DNA of 64,000 bases. Source: Algoriphagus litoralis. Its GTDB lineage: Bacteria; Bacteroidota; Bacteroidia; Cytophagales; Cyclobacteriaceae. Both the position numbers and the translations under genes were made by a program. The stretch is taken from NCBI RefSeq assembly GCF_003259255.1, contig NZ_QGOL01000002.1:248001-312000 (forward strand). The letters are read 5' to 3'. Shown piece after piece: positions 44,456-53,274 of this stretch (its first letter is position 1; every line of letters starts with the position of its first letter). Under the pieces are notes generated by a model. It was not told where the DNA came from. It did no database searches and saw nothing but the letters and a program-made list of their open reading frames with translations.

Positions 44456-45031
44456 TCAAAGCTGCTTTACGACCTTACATGGATTTCCAAAAGCGAGGAC
44501 ATCACTTGGGATGTCTTTAGTGACCACAGATCCTGCACCGATGGTAACATTGTCGCCAATGCAGATACCCGGAAAAATCACTGAATTGCCACCAATCCAA
44601 ACATTGTCCCCGATGATTACCGGTTGAGTAGAAGTATGGTAGCGGGTACTTTCCCCATCTTGATAAATCCGCTCGGAAGCCTTAAGCGGATGAGTTGCGG
44701 TGTAAATCTGCACGTATGGAGCGATTAACCCATTTTTACCGATTCTGATTTTGTTGTCATCGAGAAATATGCAATTTGAATTGACAAAGGTGTTTTCGCC
44801 AATCTCAATGTTGACTCCATAGTCACAGTAAAATGGAGTTTCTATCCAGACACCCTTTTCGACTTTTCCCAAAAGTTGACTTAAAATTTCTCTTCTCCGA
44901 GCCAGATCTCGACTATCGCAGGCATTATGGGCTAAAATGAGAGCCTTTGCCTGGTGGTAAAGCTCTAGTAATTCAGGGTCACGGGAATCATAGGCCTCGC
45001 CATCCAGCATTTTTTGGTGGTTGGATTTCAT
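44456..45031 (-). CDS. Maltose/galactoside O-acetyltransferase family (left-handed beta-helix)
   Basis: 191 residues. N-terminal helical cap (MLDGEAYDSRDPELLELYHQAKAL) as in maltose acetyltransferase. Then the hexapeptide-repeat beta-helix (IEIGENTFVNSNCIFLDDNKIRIGKNGLIAPYVQIYTATHPL with catalytic His in THPL), and C-terminal IGDNVWIGGNSVIFPGICIGDNVTIGAGSVVTKDIPSD. It transfers acetyl from acetyl-CoA to a sugar 6-OH. The physiological substrate is unclear, and there is no polysaccharide cluster around it. Confidence 0.93.
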   Translation of the reverse strand: MKSNHQKMLDGEAYDSRDPELLELYHQAKALILAHNACDSRDLARRREILSQLLGKVEKGVWIETPFYCDYGVNIEIGENTFVNSNCIFLDDNKIRIGKNGLIAPYVQIYTATHPLKASERIYQDGESTRYHTSTQPVIIGDNVWIGGNSVIFPGICIGDNVTIGAGSVVTKDIPSDVLAFGNPCKVVKQL

Positions 45032-45231
45032 GGAAACTCAATTTAATCGATCTCTAAAATAGAAATAATTGCGCGATCATGACTTTTAAAGTACACTTCG
45101 CCTAAGTCAAGATTCATTATCCCATGATTTTTATCAGGAATCGCTTTTTTTCCTTCCTTTCACCAAATTTCCCTTGGCTTTTCTAAGGCTTTTGGATTTA
45201 CTTTATCTCTGCTTCAAACCCGGAGGACAAC

Positions 45232-46119
45232 ATGCAAACCCAAACCGACTTACTTGCTTTTTTTAAAGAGGTTCTATCTTCCAGAGCTGAACTCAAAGCG
45301 CTCGATTGGCTACATACCCAAACAGAAAAAATCATAGCTGAAGCATCGCCCATCAAGTTTTTTCTTGCTTTCTCTCAGGCATCCCGCTTTTTCAAAAAGG
45401 AAAAAATGGTTCTAAACCAGCAGGAAATAGACCGGGCAGCTTCTTTGGTAGCTGGATTTGACCCTGGTCACTGGGATTTGCTCCAGACTGCACGAACTTA
45501 TCTTTTGCTTCATTTTCCACAGGAAAAAGAACGATGGTTTACAGCCATCAATCAGCTTTTTGAGACGGGCGACCTGTATGAGCAGCAGGCGCTTTATGCG
45601 GCATTGCCATTGATGCCATTTCAGGAAGAGTTGCTTCCTCGAGCCATAGATGGATGCCGAACGAATATGACGCTGATCTTTGACGCCATTGCCTTGAATA
45701 ATCCCTATCCTTCCAACTACTTTCCGGAAGCCAACTGGAATCAACTGGTCCTCAAGTCGATCTTTATGCAGCGACCACTCTATCGAATTCAGCAGCTGGA
45801 TGAACGAAGAAATCCTGCTTTGGCTGCAATTGCCTCAGATTTTGCTCACGAGCGATGGGCTGCAGGAAGAGAGGTCATGCCTGAACTCTGGCGTTTGGTG
45901 GCGCCGTTTATCAATGAAAAATTCATTGCTGATCTTAAAAAAGTATTGGCATCAAACGATCAATTGGAGATTGAAGCCGGACTTTTAGCTTTGATTGGGT
46001 GTCATTCGGAAGAAGCAAAGCAGCTACTTCAAGGGCACAATGAAGAGGTCATGGCCATCGAATACGGAGAAATCACCTGGGAAAAAATCGGAAGGGACTT
46101 TCAGGAAAAAAGAGGGTGA
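45232..46119 (+). CDS. eboA: EboA, first gene of the ebo cluster
   Basis: 295 residues, mostly helical, with HEAT-like alternating helices and no catalytic motif. Features seen: FFKKEKMVLNQQEIDRAASLVAGFDPGHWDLLQTARTYLL, the LYEQQALYAALPLMP repeat, NPYPSNYFPEANWNQLVLKSIFM, DERRNPALAAIASDFAHERWAAGR. This is the EboA pattern that accompanies eboB-eboF. A strong Shine-Dalgarno-like ggaggac sits just before the ATG, unusual in Bacteroidota, where SD sites are often weak. The molecular role is not known. Expression probably runs through eboE in one mRNA with short spacers. Confidence 0.85.
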   Translation: MQTQTDLLAFFKEVLSSRAELKALDWLHTQTEKIIAEASPIKFFLAFSQASRFFKKEKMVLNQQEIDRAASLVAGFDPGHWDLLQTARTYLLLHFPQEKERWFTAINQLFETGDLYEQQALYAALPLMPFQEELLPRAIDGCRTNMTLIFDAIALNNPYPSNYFPEANWNQLVLKSIFMQRPLYRIQQLDERRNPALAAIASDFAHERWAAGREVMPELWRLVAPFINEKFIADLKKVLASNDQLEIEAGLLALIGCHSEEAKQLLQGHNEEVMAIEYGEITWEKIGRDFQEKRG

Positions 46120-46169
46120 TTACCTTCCCAATCCTTAATTTTAAATTCTTCATTCTTAATTACTGAATT

Positions 46170-47081
46170 ATGGAAATGTACATAGATCCTCATATTCACC
46201 TGGTTTCACGCACGACGGATGATTACGAAGCCATGCGAAAAGCCGGTATTGTAGCCACTATCGAACCAGCCTTTTGGCTGGGTCAGCCCAGGACCGAGGT
46301 GGGTTCTTTCAAGGATTATTTTTCCACACTTGTGGGTTGGGAAAGATTCCGTGCCAGTCAATTTGGAATCGTGCACTACTGCACCATGGGCCTGAATTCT
46401 AAAGAAGCTAACAATGTGGCTTTAGCCGAACAGGTGATGGAGCTTTTGCCACTGTATGCAGGCAAAGAAGGAGTAGTGGCAATCGGTGAAATCGGCTACG
46501 ACGATCAAACTGAGGCCGAAGATCGTTTTTACCGTCTTCAGCTCGAACTTGCAAAAGACGTCAACCTGCCAGTACTTATCCACACCCCTCATCGCGACAA
46601 GAAAAAAGGAACAACGCGGTCCATGGACGTAGCCGAAGAGCATCAAATGGATCCGGGATGGGTAGTAGTCGATCACAACAATGAAGAGACGGTTAAAGAA
46701 GTTTTGGATCGGGGGTTTTGGGCGGCTTTCACCATTTATCCACACACTAAAATGGGTTCGGAGCGTATGGTAGAAATCGTCAAACAATACGGCCCTGAGC
46801 GAATTATCGTTAATTCTGCTGCGGATTGGGGAATTTCTGATCCTTTGGCTGTGCCAAAAACGGCCAACCTGATGCGAAAAATGGGCATTCCCGAGGAGCA
46901 CGTTCGCTTGACTACGTATCAAAATGCCCTGACTGTCTTTGGACTAAGTGGGCAAATGGACGAGAACGATTGGCTCAAAGCACCTTCCATTGACCAAACC
47001 AAAAAACTTGGTGGAAACTCTGTCCTTCGTGGTGGGCAGGTACCTCGTGTGGAAGGTCCAGCCGATCGAGTTGAAAATTAA
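46170..47081 (+). CDS. eboB: EboB, TatD-family metal hydrolase
   Basis: 303 residues, TIM-barrel amidohydrolase fold. Metal ligands fit TatD-like enzymes: H8 and H10 in DPHIHL, E107 in GEIGYD, H138 (LIHTPH), H169 (VDHNNEE), and D219 (NSAADWGISDP). The TatD family comprises metal-dependent phosphoesterases and DNases, but members in ebo clusters probably act on the cluster's metabolite. It starts 50 bases after eboA; an alternative ATG two codons in (MYIDPHIHL) is possible. It is followed after 3 bases by eboC. Confidence 0.88.
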   Translation: MEMYIDPHIHLVSRTTDDYEAMRKAGIVATIEPAFWLGQPRTEVGSFKDYFSTLVGWERFRASQFGIVHYCTMGLNSKEANNVALAEQVMELLPLYAGKEGVVAIGEIGYDDQTEAEDRFYRLQLELAKDVNLPVLIHTPHRDKKKGTTRSMDVAEEHQMDPGWVVVDHNNEETVKEVLDRGFWAAFTIYPHTKMGSERMVEIVKQYGPERIIVNSAADWGISDPLAVPKTANLMRKMGIPEEHVRLTTYQNALTVFGLSGQMDENDWLKAPSIDQTKKLGGNSVLRGGQVPRVEGPADRVEN

Positions 47082-47084
47082 TCC

Positions 47085-47999
47085 ATGGCAAAAAACGGAA
47101 TATTCCCTTACCTCCAACTTACCCGCCCGGCGAATGTAATCACAGCGATTGCAGATATCTGGGCAGGATTTGCAGTTGCCGGTGCTTGGGATTACATGGC
47201 CACGAATTGGGTATATGGGGATCAGCAATTTTGGTTAAACCTGCTTTGGCTTTCATTGAGTACAATTGGGTTGTATGCTGGTGGTGTGGCCTTTAATGAT
47301 ATCGCTGATGCCGATTTGGATGCCATAGAGAGACCAGAGCGACCGATTCCAAGCGGCAGAGCTTCCAAATCCAAAGCAACTATCATGTCTTTGGCATTGC
47401 TAATCCTTGGTGTACTCTCGGCCGCCCAGGTCAATTTCACCGCAGCATTAATTGCTGCTTCAGTCGCTGTTTTGGCTGTGGTATATGATTACTGGGGAAA
47501 GCATCAGCGGATTCTAGGCCCAATCAATATGGGGCTTTGCCGATCTGGAAATTTACTCTTGGGCATCAGCGTGGCACCTGAAGTAGTGGAAAAAATCTGG
47601 CCGATTGCGTTTATTCCTTTGATTTACGTGGCAGCCATTACCATGATCAGCCGGGGAGAAGTACAAGGAAAAAACAGAAAAGCCCTGTTTGCTGGAGGTA
47701 CAATGTATGCGTCCATTTTCTTGGCAATTTTTGGATTGGCTTATCTGGAGAGTCCGGGATACCTACAAGTCATTCCTTTTTTAGCTTTGCTGGGATATAT
47801 GTTGTTTCCTCCATTGGTGAAAGCAGTTCGAACTCAGGAACCAAAATTCATTGGAAAATCGGTCAAAGCGGCAGTTATTTCCTTGATTATCGTCAATGCC
47901 TCGGTTGCCACGGCATTCTCGGGTTGGCCCATTGGAATCATCGTTTTGCTCCTTCTTCCGGTTTCCCTTTGGTTAGCGAAAAAATTTGCCGTAACCTGA
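47085..47999 (+). CDS. eboC: EboC, UbiA-family membrane prenyltransferase
   Basis: 304 residues with about eight or nine predicted membrane helices. The first prenyl-diphosphate Mg-binding motif is FNDIADADLDAIERPERPIPSGR (N71, D72, D75, D79), matching NDxxDxxxD. The second is around VVYDYWGKHQRILGPINMGLCR (D135). UbiA enzymes attach a prenyl group to aromatic or small acceptors within the membrane. The acceptor here is unknown; position between eboB and eboD implies a product or substrate of the other Ebo enzymes. It is separated from eboB by 3 bases. Confidence 0.92.
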   Translation: MAKNGIFPYLQLTRPANVITAIADIWAGFAVAGAWDYMATNWVYGDQQFWLNLLWLSLSTIGLYAGGVAFNDIADADLDAIERPERPIPSGRASKSKATIMSLALLILGVLSAAQVNFTAALIAASVAVLAVVYDYWGKHQRILGPINMGLCRSGNLLLGISVAPEVVEKIWPIAFIPLIYVAAITMISRGEVQGKNRKALFAGGTMYASIFLAIFGLAYLESPGYLQVIPFLALLGYMLFPPLVKAVRTQEPKFIGKSVKAAVISLIIVNASVATAFSGWPIGIIVLLLLPVSLWLAKKFAVT

Positions 48000-48073
48000 G
48001 CAAAATTTAAACTAAATCGCCGTTAAAATTGTCTTGAAGGCGATAATTGCCCAATAACCTATTGCCGATTCTG

Positions 48074-49228
48074 ATGAATACAATTCTCGAACAGACCTTT
48101 TCAGTTCCTTTCCGATATCCGGTGTGCTTCACCGAGGATCTTTTCGATCCAAAGAATTCCATTTTGGCCGATGTACTTCGTGGAGATCGAGTTCCCAAAG
48201 TACTTTTTGTTATAGACAAAGGTGTTTCAGATTCCCATCCTGGATTAATCGATCAGGTAAAAGCCTACTCTGCTACATTCAGCGAAATATTTACTCTGGC
48301 TGCCGACCCGATGGTGGTGATGGGTGGTGAAGCCTGCAAAAATGACGAGAAGCTATACCAACAAATCGTGGAAGCCACGCATCTGTATGGAATTGACCGC
48401 CATTCCTACATTGCCGTGATTGGGGGGGGAGCGGTCTTGGATATGGTTGGCTTTGCAGCAGCAATTTCTCATCGTGGGATTCGATTGATCCGGATACCTA
48501 CTACTGTGCTATCGCAAAATGACTCCGCAGTAGGCGTGAAAAACAGCATCAATGCCTTCGGCAAAAAGAATTACCTCGGCACATTTACTCCTCCAAATGC
48601 CGTCTTGAATGATTTCAATTTTCTGAAAACCCTGGACGATCGAGACTGGAGAGCAGGTATTTCCGAAGCTATAAAAGTGGCTCTGATTAAGGATTTGAGC
48701 TTTTTCGAGTGGCTGGAGGCCAAGGGGGAAGCGCTTGCCAATCGTGAAATGCTCCCGATGAAGGAACATATCATCCGCAGTGCCAAGATGCACATGGATC
48801 ACATCGCAGGTAAAGATCCATTTGAGTTTGGCTCTTCTAGACCTTTGGATTTTGGACATTGGGCAGCACATAAATTGGAAAAGTTGAGCGATTTCAGAAT
48901 CCGTCATGGAGAAGCGGTGGCAATCGGGATTGCCTTGGATTCTACGTATTCATTTTTGCAGGGTAGAATCTCAGATGAGGACTTAAATAGGATCATTCAC
49001 CTACTGAAAACTCTTGGGTTTGAGTTATATGCTCCAGAGTTGCAAGGTGACCATCTCATACAGGGACTTAAGGAATTCCAAGAGCATCTTGGAGGTCAAC
49101 TGACGATAATGCTCTTGGAAAAACTAGGAAAAGGAATCGAAGTTCATCAGATGGACTATGATCTGATCCATCAATCTGTAGATTTGCTACAATCATTTCA
49201 GGGGAAATCCAATCTTATTCCTTCCTGA
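48074..49228 (+). CDS. eboD: EboD, 3-dehydroquinate-synthase-like sugar phosphate cyclase
   Basis: 384 residues from the ATG at 48074; the TTG at 48047 is rejected because MNTILEQTFSVPFRYPVCFTEDLFD matches the expected start. NAD-binding GGGAVLDMVGFAAA, then GTFTPPNAVLNDFNFLKTL, GISEAIKVALIKD (metal Glu), LDFGHWAAHKLEKLSDFRIRHGEAVAIG (two metal His). These fit the sugar phosphate cyclase fold of AroB and 2-epi-5-epi-valiolone synthase. Housekeeping AroB enzymes are usually similar in length but not linked to ebo genes. This suggests a cyclised C7 sugar or related small molecule in the pathway. Confidence 0.9.
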   Translation: MNTILEQTFSVPFRYPVCFTEDLFDPKNSILADVLRGDRVPKVLFVIDKGVSDSHPGLIDQVKAYSATFSEIFTLAADPMVVMGGEACKNDEKLYQQIVEATHLYGIDRHSYIAVIGGGAVLDMVGFAAAISHRGIRLIRIPTTVLSQNDSAVGVKNSINAFGKKNYLGTFTPPNAVLNDFNFLKTLDDRDWRAGISEAIKVALIKDLSFFEWLEAKGEALANREMLPMKEHIIRSAKMHMDHIAGKDPFEFGSSRPLDFGHWAAHKLEKLSDFRIRHGEAVAIGIALDSTYSFLQGRISDEDLNRIIHLLKTLGFELYAPELQGDHLIQGLKEFQEHLGGQLTIMLLEKLGKGIEVHQMDYDLIHQSVDLLQSFQGKSNLIPS

Positions 49229-49246
49229 TTTTTTTAATTTCACCAC

Positions 49247-50461
49247 ATGGACATCAAGGGATTTCATCTGAGCTATTGCAGCAATATACATCCCGGTGAA
49301 AGCTGGGAAGCCACTTTTCAAAATCTAAAAATCTACATCCCCGAAGTCAGGCAACGTCTCAAAGCTGAAGGGCCTTTTGGAATCGGACTGAGGCTTTCCA
49401 ATGAAGCATCGCTGATCTTAGAGCGGCCCGAAAAACTTGCCGAATTCAAAGATTGGCTGCGCAAAGTCAATGCCTACGTCTTCACTTTAAATGGCTTTCC
49501 CTACGGTGATTTTCATAGGCAAATTGTCAAGGAAAAGGTGCATTTCCCGGATTGGACGACTACCGATCGCCGAGATTACACCATTCGCTCCTTTCGTATT
49601 TTGTCTCAACTTTTGCCCGCAGGTATTGAAGGGGGAATCTCCACGTCACCAATTTCTTACAGGCATTGGTTTAAGTCGTCAGATGCGCTGAATGAAGGAA
49701 TGGAAATCGCCACGCAGCATCTGCTGGAAGTGGTCGAGCAGTTGGTATTGATCCACCGAATCACTGGAAAATTGATGCACCTGGATATTGAGCCGGAGCC
49801 GGATGGGGTTTTGGAGAATTCAGATGAAATGATCTGGTTATTCACCGATTGGTTGCTTCCTAAAGGCAAACCTTGGATCGCTGAGAAGTTTGGGATAGGT
49901 GAAGATGAAGCAGAAAAGTTGATCAAAACGCATATACAAGTCTGCTATGACGTGTGTCATTTTGCAATCGTCTATGAAGAGCCGGCTGACACATTTGCGA
50001 AATTCGAAGCTGCCGGAATTCAGATCGGAAAGATTCAAATTTCCGCTGCGCTAAAAGTTTTGATTCCTGCTACGCCAAATGGCAAGTTTAGCTTAGGTAA
50101 AAAATTGCAGTCATTCATGGAGTCTACCTACTTGCATCAGGTAGTGGCAAGGCAGGAAGATGGAGCACTGAAATCCTATTCAGACCTTCCTCAGGCATTG
50201 GACACTTTGGCAGATAGCAAAGAGCAAGAATGGCGAATCCACTTCCATGTCCCTGTATTCTTGGAGAATTACGGCTCTTTTTCGTCCACTCAGGAAACAA
50301 TTTCAATTGTACTCAAGGAAATTTTATCCAATCCAGAAATCACCCAACATCTTGAAGTGGAAACGTATACTTGGGAAGTTTTGCCGGAAGATACGCGGCT
50401 GAGTTTGGGTGAGTCAATTGCAAGGGAATTGAGTTGGGTGATCGGGGAGATGAAAGCTTAG
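49247..50461 (+). CDS. eboE: EboE, TIM-barrel metabolite traffic protein
   Basis: 404 residues, xylose-isomerase-like TIM barrel. Metal-type positions appear in LDIEPEPDGVLENSDEM (Glu), CYDVCHFAIVYEEP (Asp, His) and HFHVPVFLENYG. The N-terminal MDIKGFHLSYCSNIHPGESWEATFQNLK is characteristic of EboE. No reaction is known. It begins 18 bases after eboD. A repetitive palindrome separates its stop from eboF, so eboF may be transcribed partly on its own. Confidence 0.9.
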   Translation: MDIKGFHLSYCSNIHPGESWEATFQNLKIYIPEVRQRLKAEGPFGIGLRLSNEASLILERPEKLAEFKDWLRKVNAYVFTLNGFPYGDFHRQIVKEKVHFPDWTTTDRRDYTIRSFRILSQLLPAGIEGGISTSPISYRHWFKSSDALNEGMEIATQHLLEVVEQLVLIHRITGKLMHLDIEPEPDGVLENSDEMIWLFTDWLLPKGKPWIAEKFGIGEDEAEKLIKTHIQVCYDVCHFAIVYEEPADTFAKFEAAGIQIGKIQISAALKVLIPATPNGKFSLGKKLQSFMESTYLHQVVARQEDGALKSYSDLPQALDTLADSKEQEWRIHFHVPVFLENYGSFSSTQETISIVLKEILSNPEITQHLEVETYTWEVLPEDTRLSLGESIARELSWVIGEMKA

Positions 50462-50518
50462 TAATAGTAAATTGTAAGTGGTAAAAAGTAGTCAGTTGGA
50501 TTGAGGTGCCTAAGTGCG

Positions 50519-50610
50519 AACTCCCCCTTGCAAAGGGGGTCGGGGGGATTTGGTTGTTTTCCAATTGAGTTTTTCAAAATCCCCCTAGCCCCCTTAAGAA
50601 GGGGGAATTG
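50519..50610. repeat. Imperfect inverted-repeat element between eboE and eboF
   Basis: Left arm 50519-50551 (C-run, aaag, G-run, then ggattt) and right arm 50577-50607 (aaatccccc, then ccccctt, then aaggggg). The arms are about 30-33 bp, inverted to each other, with internal small stem-loops (ccccctt...aaggggg) and a 25-base centre. It has the look of a miniature palindromic element. It could form a strong hairpin limiting read-through from eboE into eboF. Confidence 0.75.
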
Positions 50611-50686
50611 CCTCAAATATGGTTTTGAACCTTGATTAAAATAGTTGAGGTTGAATCTTTGAATGCAAAATTCATAAGTAAAAAAC

Positions 50687-52057
50687 ATGATAAAAACCGT
50701 TGTCCTAGATATCGTTGCCCTTTCTCCTCGAGTGATCGGCGAATACACTCCTTTTTTGAAAAGCTGGATTGAATCTAAAAAGCAAGCTGTCGTGGAGCCT
50801 GTTCTTCCGGCAGTGACTTGCTCTGCGCAGTCGGTGTATTTGACTGGAAAATGGCCTTCAGAAAACGGAATCGTAGGAAACGGCTGGTATTTTCAGGACG
50901 AATGCGAAATCAAGTTTTGGCGTCAGTCCAATAAGCTCGTACAGGCAGAGAAAGTCTGGGAAGTGCTGAAAAAGGAAAATCCGAAATTCACTGTAGCCAA
51001 TCTATTTTGGTGGTACAACATGTACTCGAGTGCCGATTTTGCGGTGACACCTCGCCCACTTTACCTGCAAGACGGGCGAAAAGAGCCAGACTGCCATTCC
51101 CAACCCATGGAACTCCGGGATCGCCTGCAAAAGGAACTAGGCCAGTTTCCGCTTTTCTCCTTTTGGGGACCAAAAACTACCATCGAATCCAGTCGCTGGA
51201 TCGCAGAAGCGGCCAAAAAAGTAGATCAATGGCATAACCCGACACTGAACCTGATCTACATTCCACATTTGGATTATGGCCTTCAAAAGTATGGGATTGA
51301 CTTTGACAAAATAGGGAAGGACCTGAACGAAGTCGATGACTTGGCGAAAGACTTGATCACCTATTTTGAGAATCAGGGCACCCAGGTTTTATTGCTTTCG
51401 GAATATGCCATCACTACGGTAAGCAAACCTGTTCACCTCAATCGGATTTTCCGGGAAAAAGGCTGGATTCAGGTGAAAGATGAATTGGGGAAAGAGACAT
51501 TGGATGCCGGAACCTCGGCGGTTTTTGCGGTAGCAGATCATCAGGTTGCGCATGTCCATGTGAATGACAAGTCCAAACTCGCTGAGGTGAAAAAGCTCTT
51601 GGAAAAAACTCCCGGTGTGGAGAAAGTCCTTGACGAGGTAGGTAAAAAAGACTTCCACATCGATCACGCCCGCTCGGGTGATTTGGTGGTGATTGCCGAT
51701 TCGGATTCTTGGTTTACGTACTATTTCTGGTTGGACGATGCAAAAGCGCCGGATTACGCAAGATGTGTGGATATCCATAGGAAGCCAGGCTACGATCCTG
51801 TTGAGTTGGTGTTGGATCCAAAGATCAAATTCCCGCTGGTGACAGTTGGTTCGAAAGTGCTAAAGAAAAAGCTGGGCTTCCGCTACCTGATGGATGTGAT
51901 TCCCTTGGATGCGACTTTGGTGAAAGGAGCACATGGACGGATTCCCGAATCCGACTTGGACAAGCCACTTTTTGTTTCTGATTCGGCTATTAATTCTGCT
52001 GCAAACATCCAACCGACCCAAGTCTTTGACCTGATTTTGAAGGCTGTAAGAGGTTAA
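50687..52057 (+). CDS. eboF: EboF, alkaline-phosphatase-fold nucleotide pyrophosphatase-like enzyme
   Basis: 456 residues, without signal peptide. Metal/nucleophile motifs: VLDIVALSPRVIGEY (Asp8), PAVTCSAQSVYLTGKWPSENGIVGNGWY with the nucleophile Thr (T44), LIYIPHLDYGLQKYG (Asp, and His nearby), LSEYAI, and GAHGRI (His). This matches the type I phosphodiesterase/nucleotide pyrophosphatase branch of the alkaline phosphatase superfamily, as EboF is. Lacking a signal, it should act in the cytoplasm. It probably hydrolyses a phosphodiester or pyrophosphate of the cluster's metabolite (inference). Confidence 0.9.
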   Translation: MIKTVVLDIVALSPRVIGEYTPFLKSWIESKKQAVVEPVLPAVTCSAQSVYLTGKWPSENGIVGNGWYFQDECEIKFWRQSNKLVQAEKVWEVLKKENPKFTVANLFWWYNMYSSADFAVTPRPLYLQDGRKEPDCHSQPMELRDRLQKELGQFPLFSFWGPKTTIESSRWIAEAAKKVDQWHNPTLNLIYIPHLDYGLQKYGIDFDKIGKDLNEVDDLAKDLITYFENQGTQVLLLSEYAITTVSKPVHLNRIFREKGWIQVKDELGKETLDAGTSAVFAVADHQVAHVHVNDKSKLAEVKKLLEKTPGVEKVLDEVGKKDFHIDHARSGDLVVIADSDSWFTYYFWLDDAKAPDYARCVDIHRKPGYDPVELVLDPKIKFPLVTVGSKVLKKKLGFRYLMDVIPLDATLVKGAHGRIPESDLDKPLFVSDSAINSAANIQPTQVFDLILKAVRG

Positions 52058-52130
52058 AACAGCAAAAATAATTCTTGATATTCTTTGATTTTAGTTTAGC
52101 TAAGTTAGTTTAGTAGGAAAATTATTTTCT

Positions 52131-53273
52131 ATGAGTCGGCTTGCTTTATCGTTAAGTCTTTTTCTGCTTTTTTCCTGTGGAGGGAATTCTTCGGAAAAAT
52201 CCGAGTCCGGCAATATTTTGGAGAATTTGACTTTTGATTTAGATACGGTGGTGATGGATCCAGGCGATGAGCTTGTCAATCTCCAGTTTTCACCTTCTCA
52301 ATTTGACCTTTCTCCTGACCAGAGGCGATACTATTTTATGCATCGGAATTCAGGAGAGATGACCGTATTTGATTTAGAGGAAAGGAGACTAATCAAGAAA
52401 ATTCTCTTTGAGAAAGAAGGACCCAATGCCATCCCCAATTTCGTTTATAGTTTCCAGTTGTTTGATGAAAATAAGTTTCTGCTCACAGATTCCAGAAATA
52501 TCAGTTTTTATGATTCTTCGGGAGTGAAATTGAGGAGTGTTCCTTTTGATAAAGATAATTTTCCCGAATTGACCGAGGATGAGGGCTATAGTTTGATCAC
52601 TGGGTTGAAAGTAGATGATCAGCAGCAAATCTTCTATTCTCTTCCCAATGATCCAAAAAGTGAGCGGGTTAGCTTGGCTATTTGGGATAGTGCTACGGGT
52701 CAAAGCCGATTGGTTTCCCTGCCTGAGTTTGGGTTTTTGACCAAGTTCACACTTGTATTTCGGGATGGTAACTCCTATAGTGGAGCCAGTTTTGCCAATC
52801 TCAAATTAAAATTGGAACAGGATCGAGCGATTATCTATTCCTCTGGTACGAGCAGCATTTACTCCTTTGATTTGACTATGGATTCACTCTATTTCAAAAG
52901 GTATGAGCCCAAGATGTTCCCTTTCCAGGCCGAGGCTCCCCTTGTCAGTGAGTTTTCAAGCAAGCAGGAATTTGATGAAGGGATTGGTAAAGCCAGAGCT
53001 CAAATATCATTTGGTGATCTTTTTTGGGACGAAAGCCGGACCATCTATTTTCGATTTGCATCTATTTCAAAACCAAATCTTAATCCGGAGCTTCCTGCCA
53101 AAAGCGAAGTGTATCTTATGGCATTCGATAAAGAGTTGAATTTGATTGGAGAAACCAGATTGGAGGAATTGTCTTTTCCTCCCACTTGGGCCTTCTTCAA
53201 AGACGGCAAGCTTTGGACCTATGTCAATGTGGAGGATGAGCTGGGTTTTGCAGTGATGGATTTTAAATTTTAA
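52131..53273 (+). CDS. DUF4221-type lipoprotein 1 of 3
   Basis: 380 residues; lipobox LLFSC with Cys16. After a Ser/Glu linker (NSSEKSESGN) comes a beta-rich domain that starts with DLDTVVMDPGDELV and contains blade-like repeats, possibly a seven-bladed propeller. This resembles DUF4221 lipoproteins of Cytophagales; function is unknown. The last 82 bases match the end of the next gene with four differences. It is followed by gene 2 after a single base. Confidence 0.72.
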   Translation: MSRLALSLSLFLLFSCGGNSSEKSESGNILENLTFDLDTVVMDPGDELVNLQFSPSQFDLSPDQRRYYFMHRNSGEMTVFDLEERRLIKKILFEKEGPNAIPNFVYSFQLFDENKFLLTDSRNISFYDSSGVKLRSVPFDKDNFPELTEDEGYSLITGLKVDDQQQIFYSLPNDPKSERVSLAIWDSATGQSRLVSLPEFGFLTKFTLVFRDGNSYSGASFANLKLKLEQDRAIIYSSGTSSIYSFDLTMDSLYFKRYEPKMFPFQAEAPLVSEFSSKQEFDEGIGKARAQISFGDLFWDESRTIYFRFASISKPNLNPELPAKSEVYLMAFDKELNLIGETRLEELSFPPTWAFFKDGKLWTYVNVEDELGFAVMDFKF

Positions 53274-53274
53274 G

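Noticed and set aside
48047-48073. TTG start upstream of eboD
   Set aside because: The ATG at 48074 begins where the EboD family starts; the extra residues are not conserved in pattern.
50519-50610. Possible CRISPR-like repeat because of repeated C- and G-runs
   Set aside because: There are only two arms, inverted to one another, with no spacer array and no cas gene.
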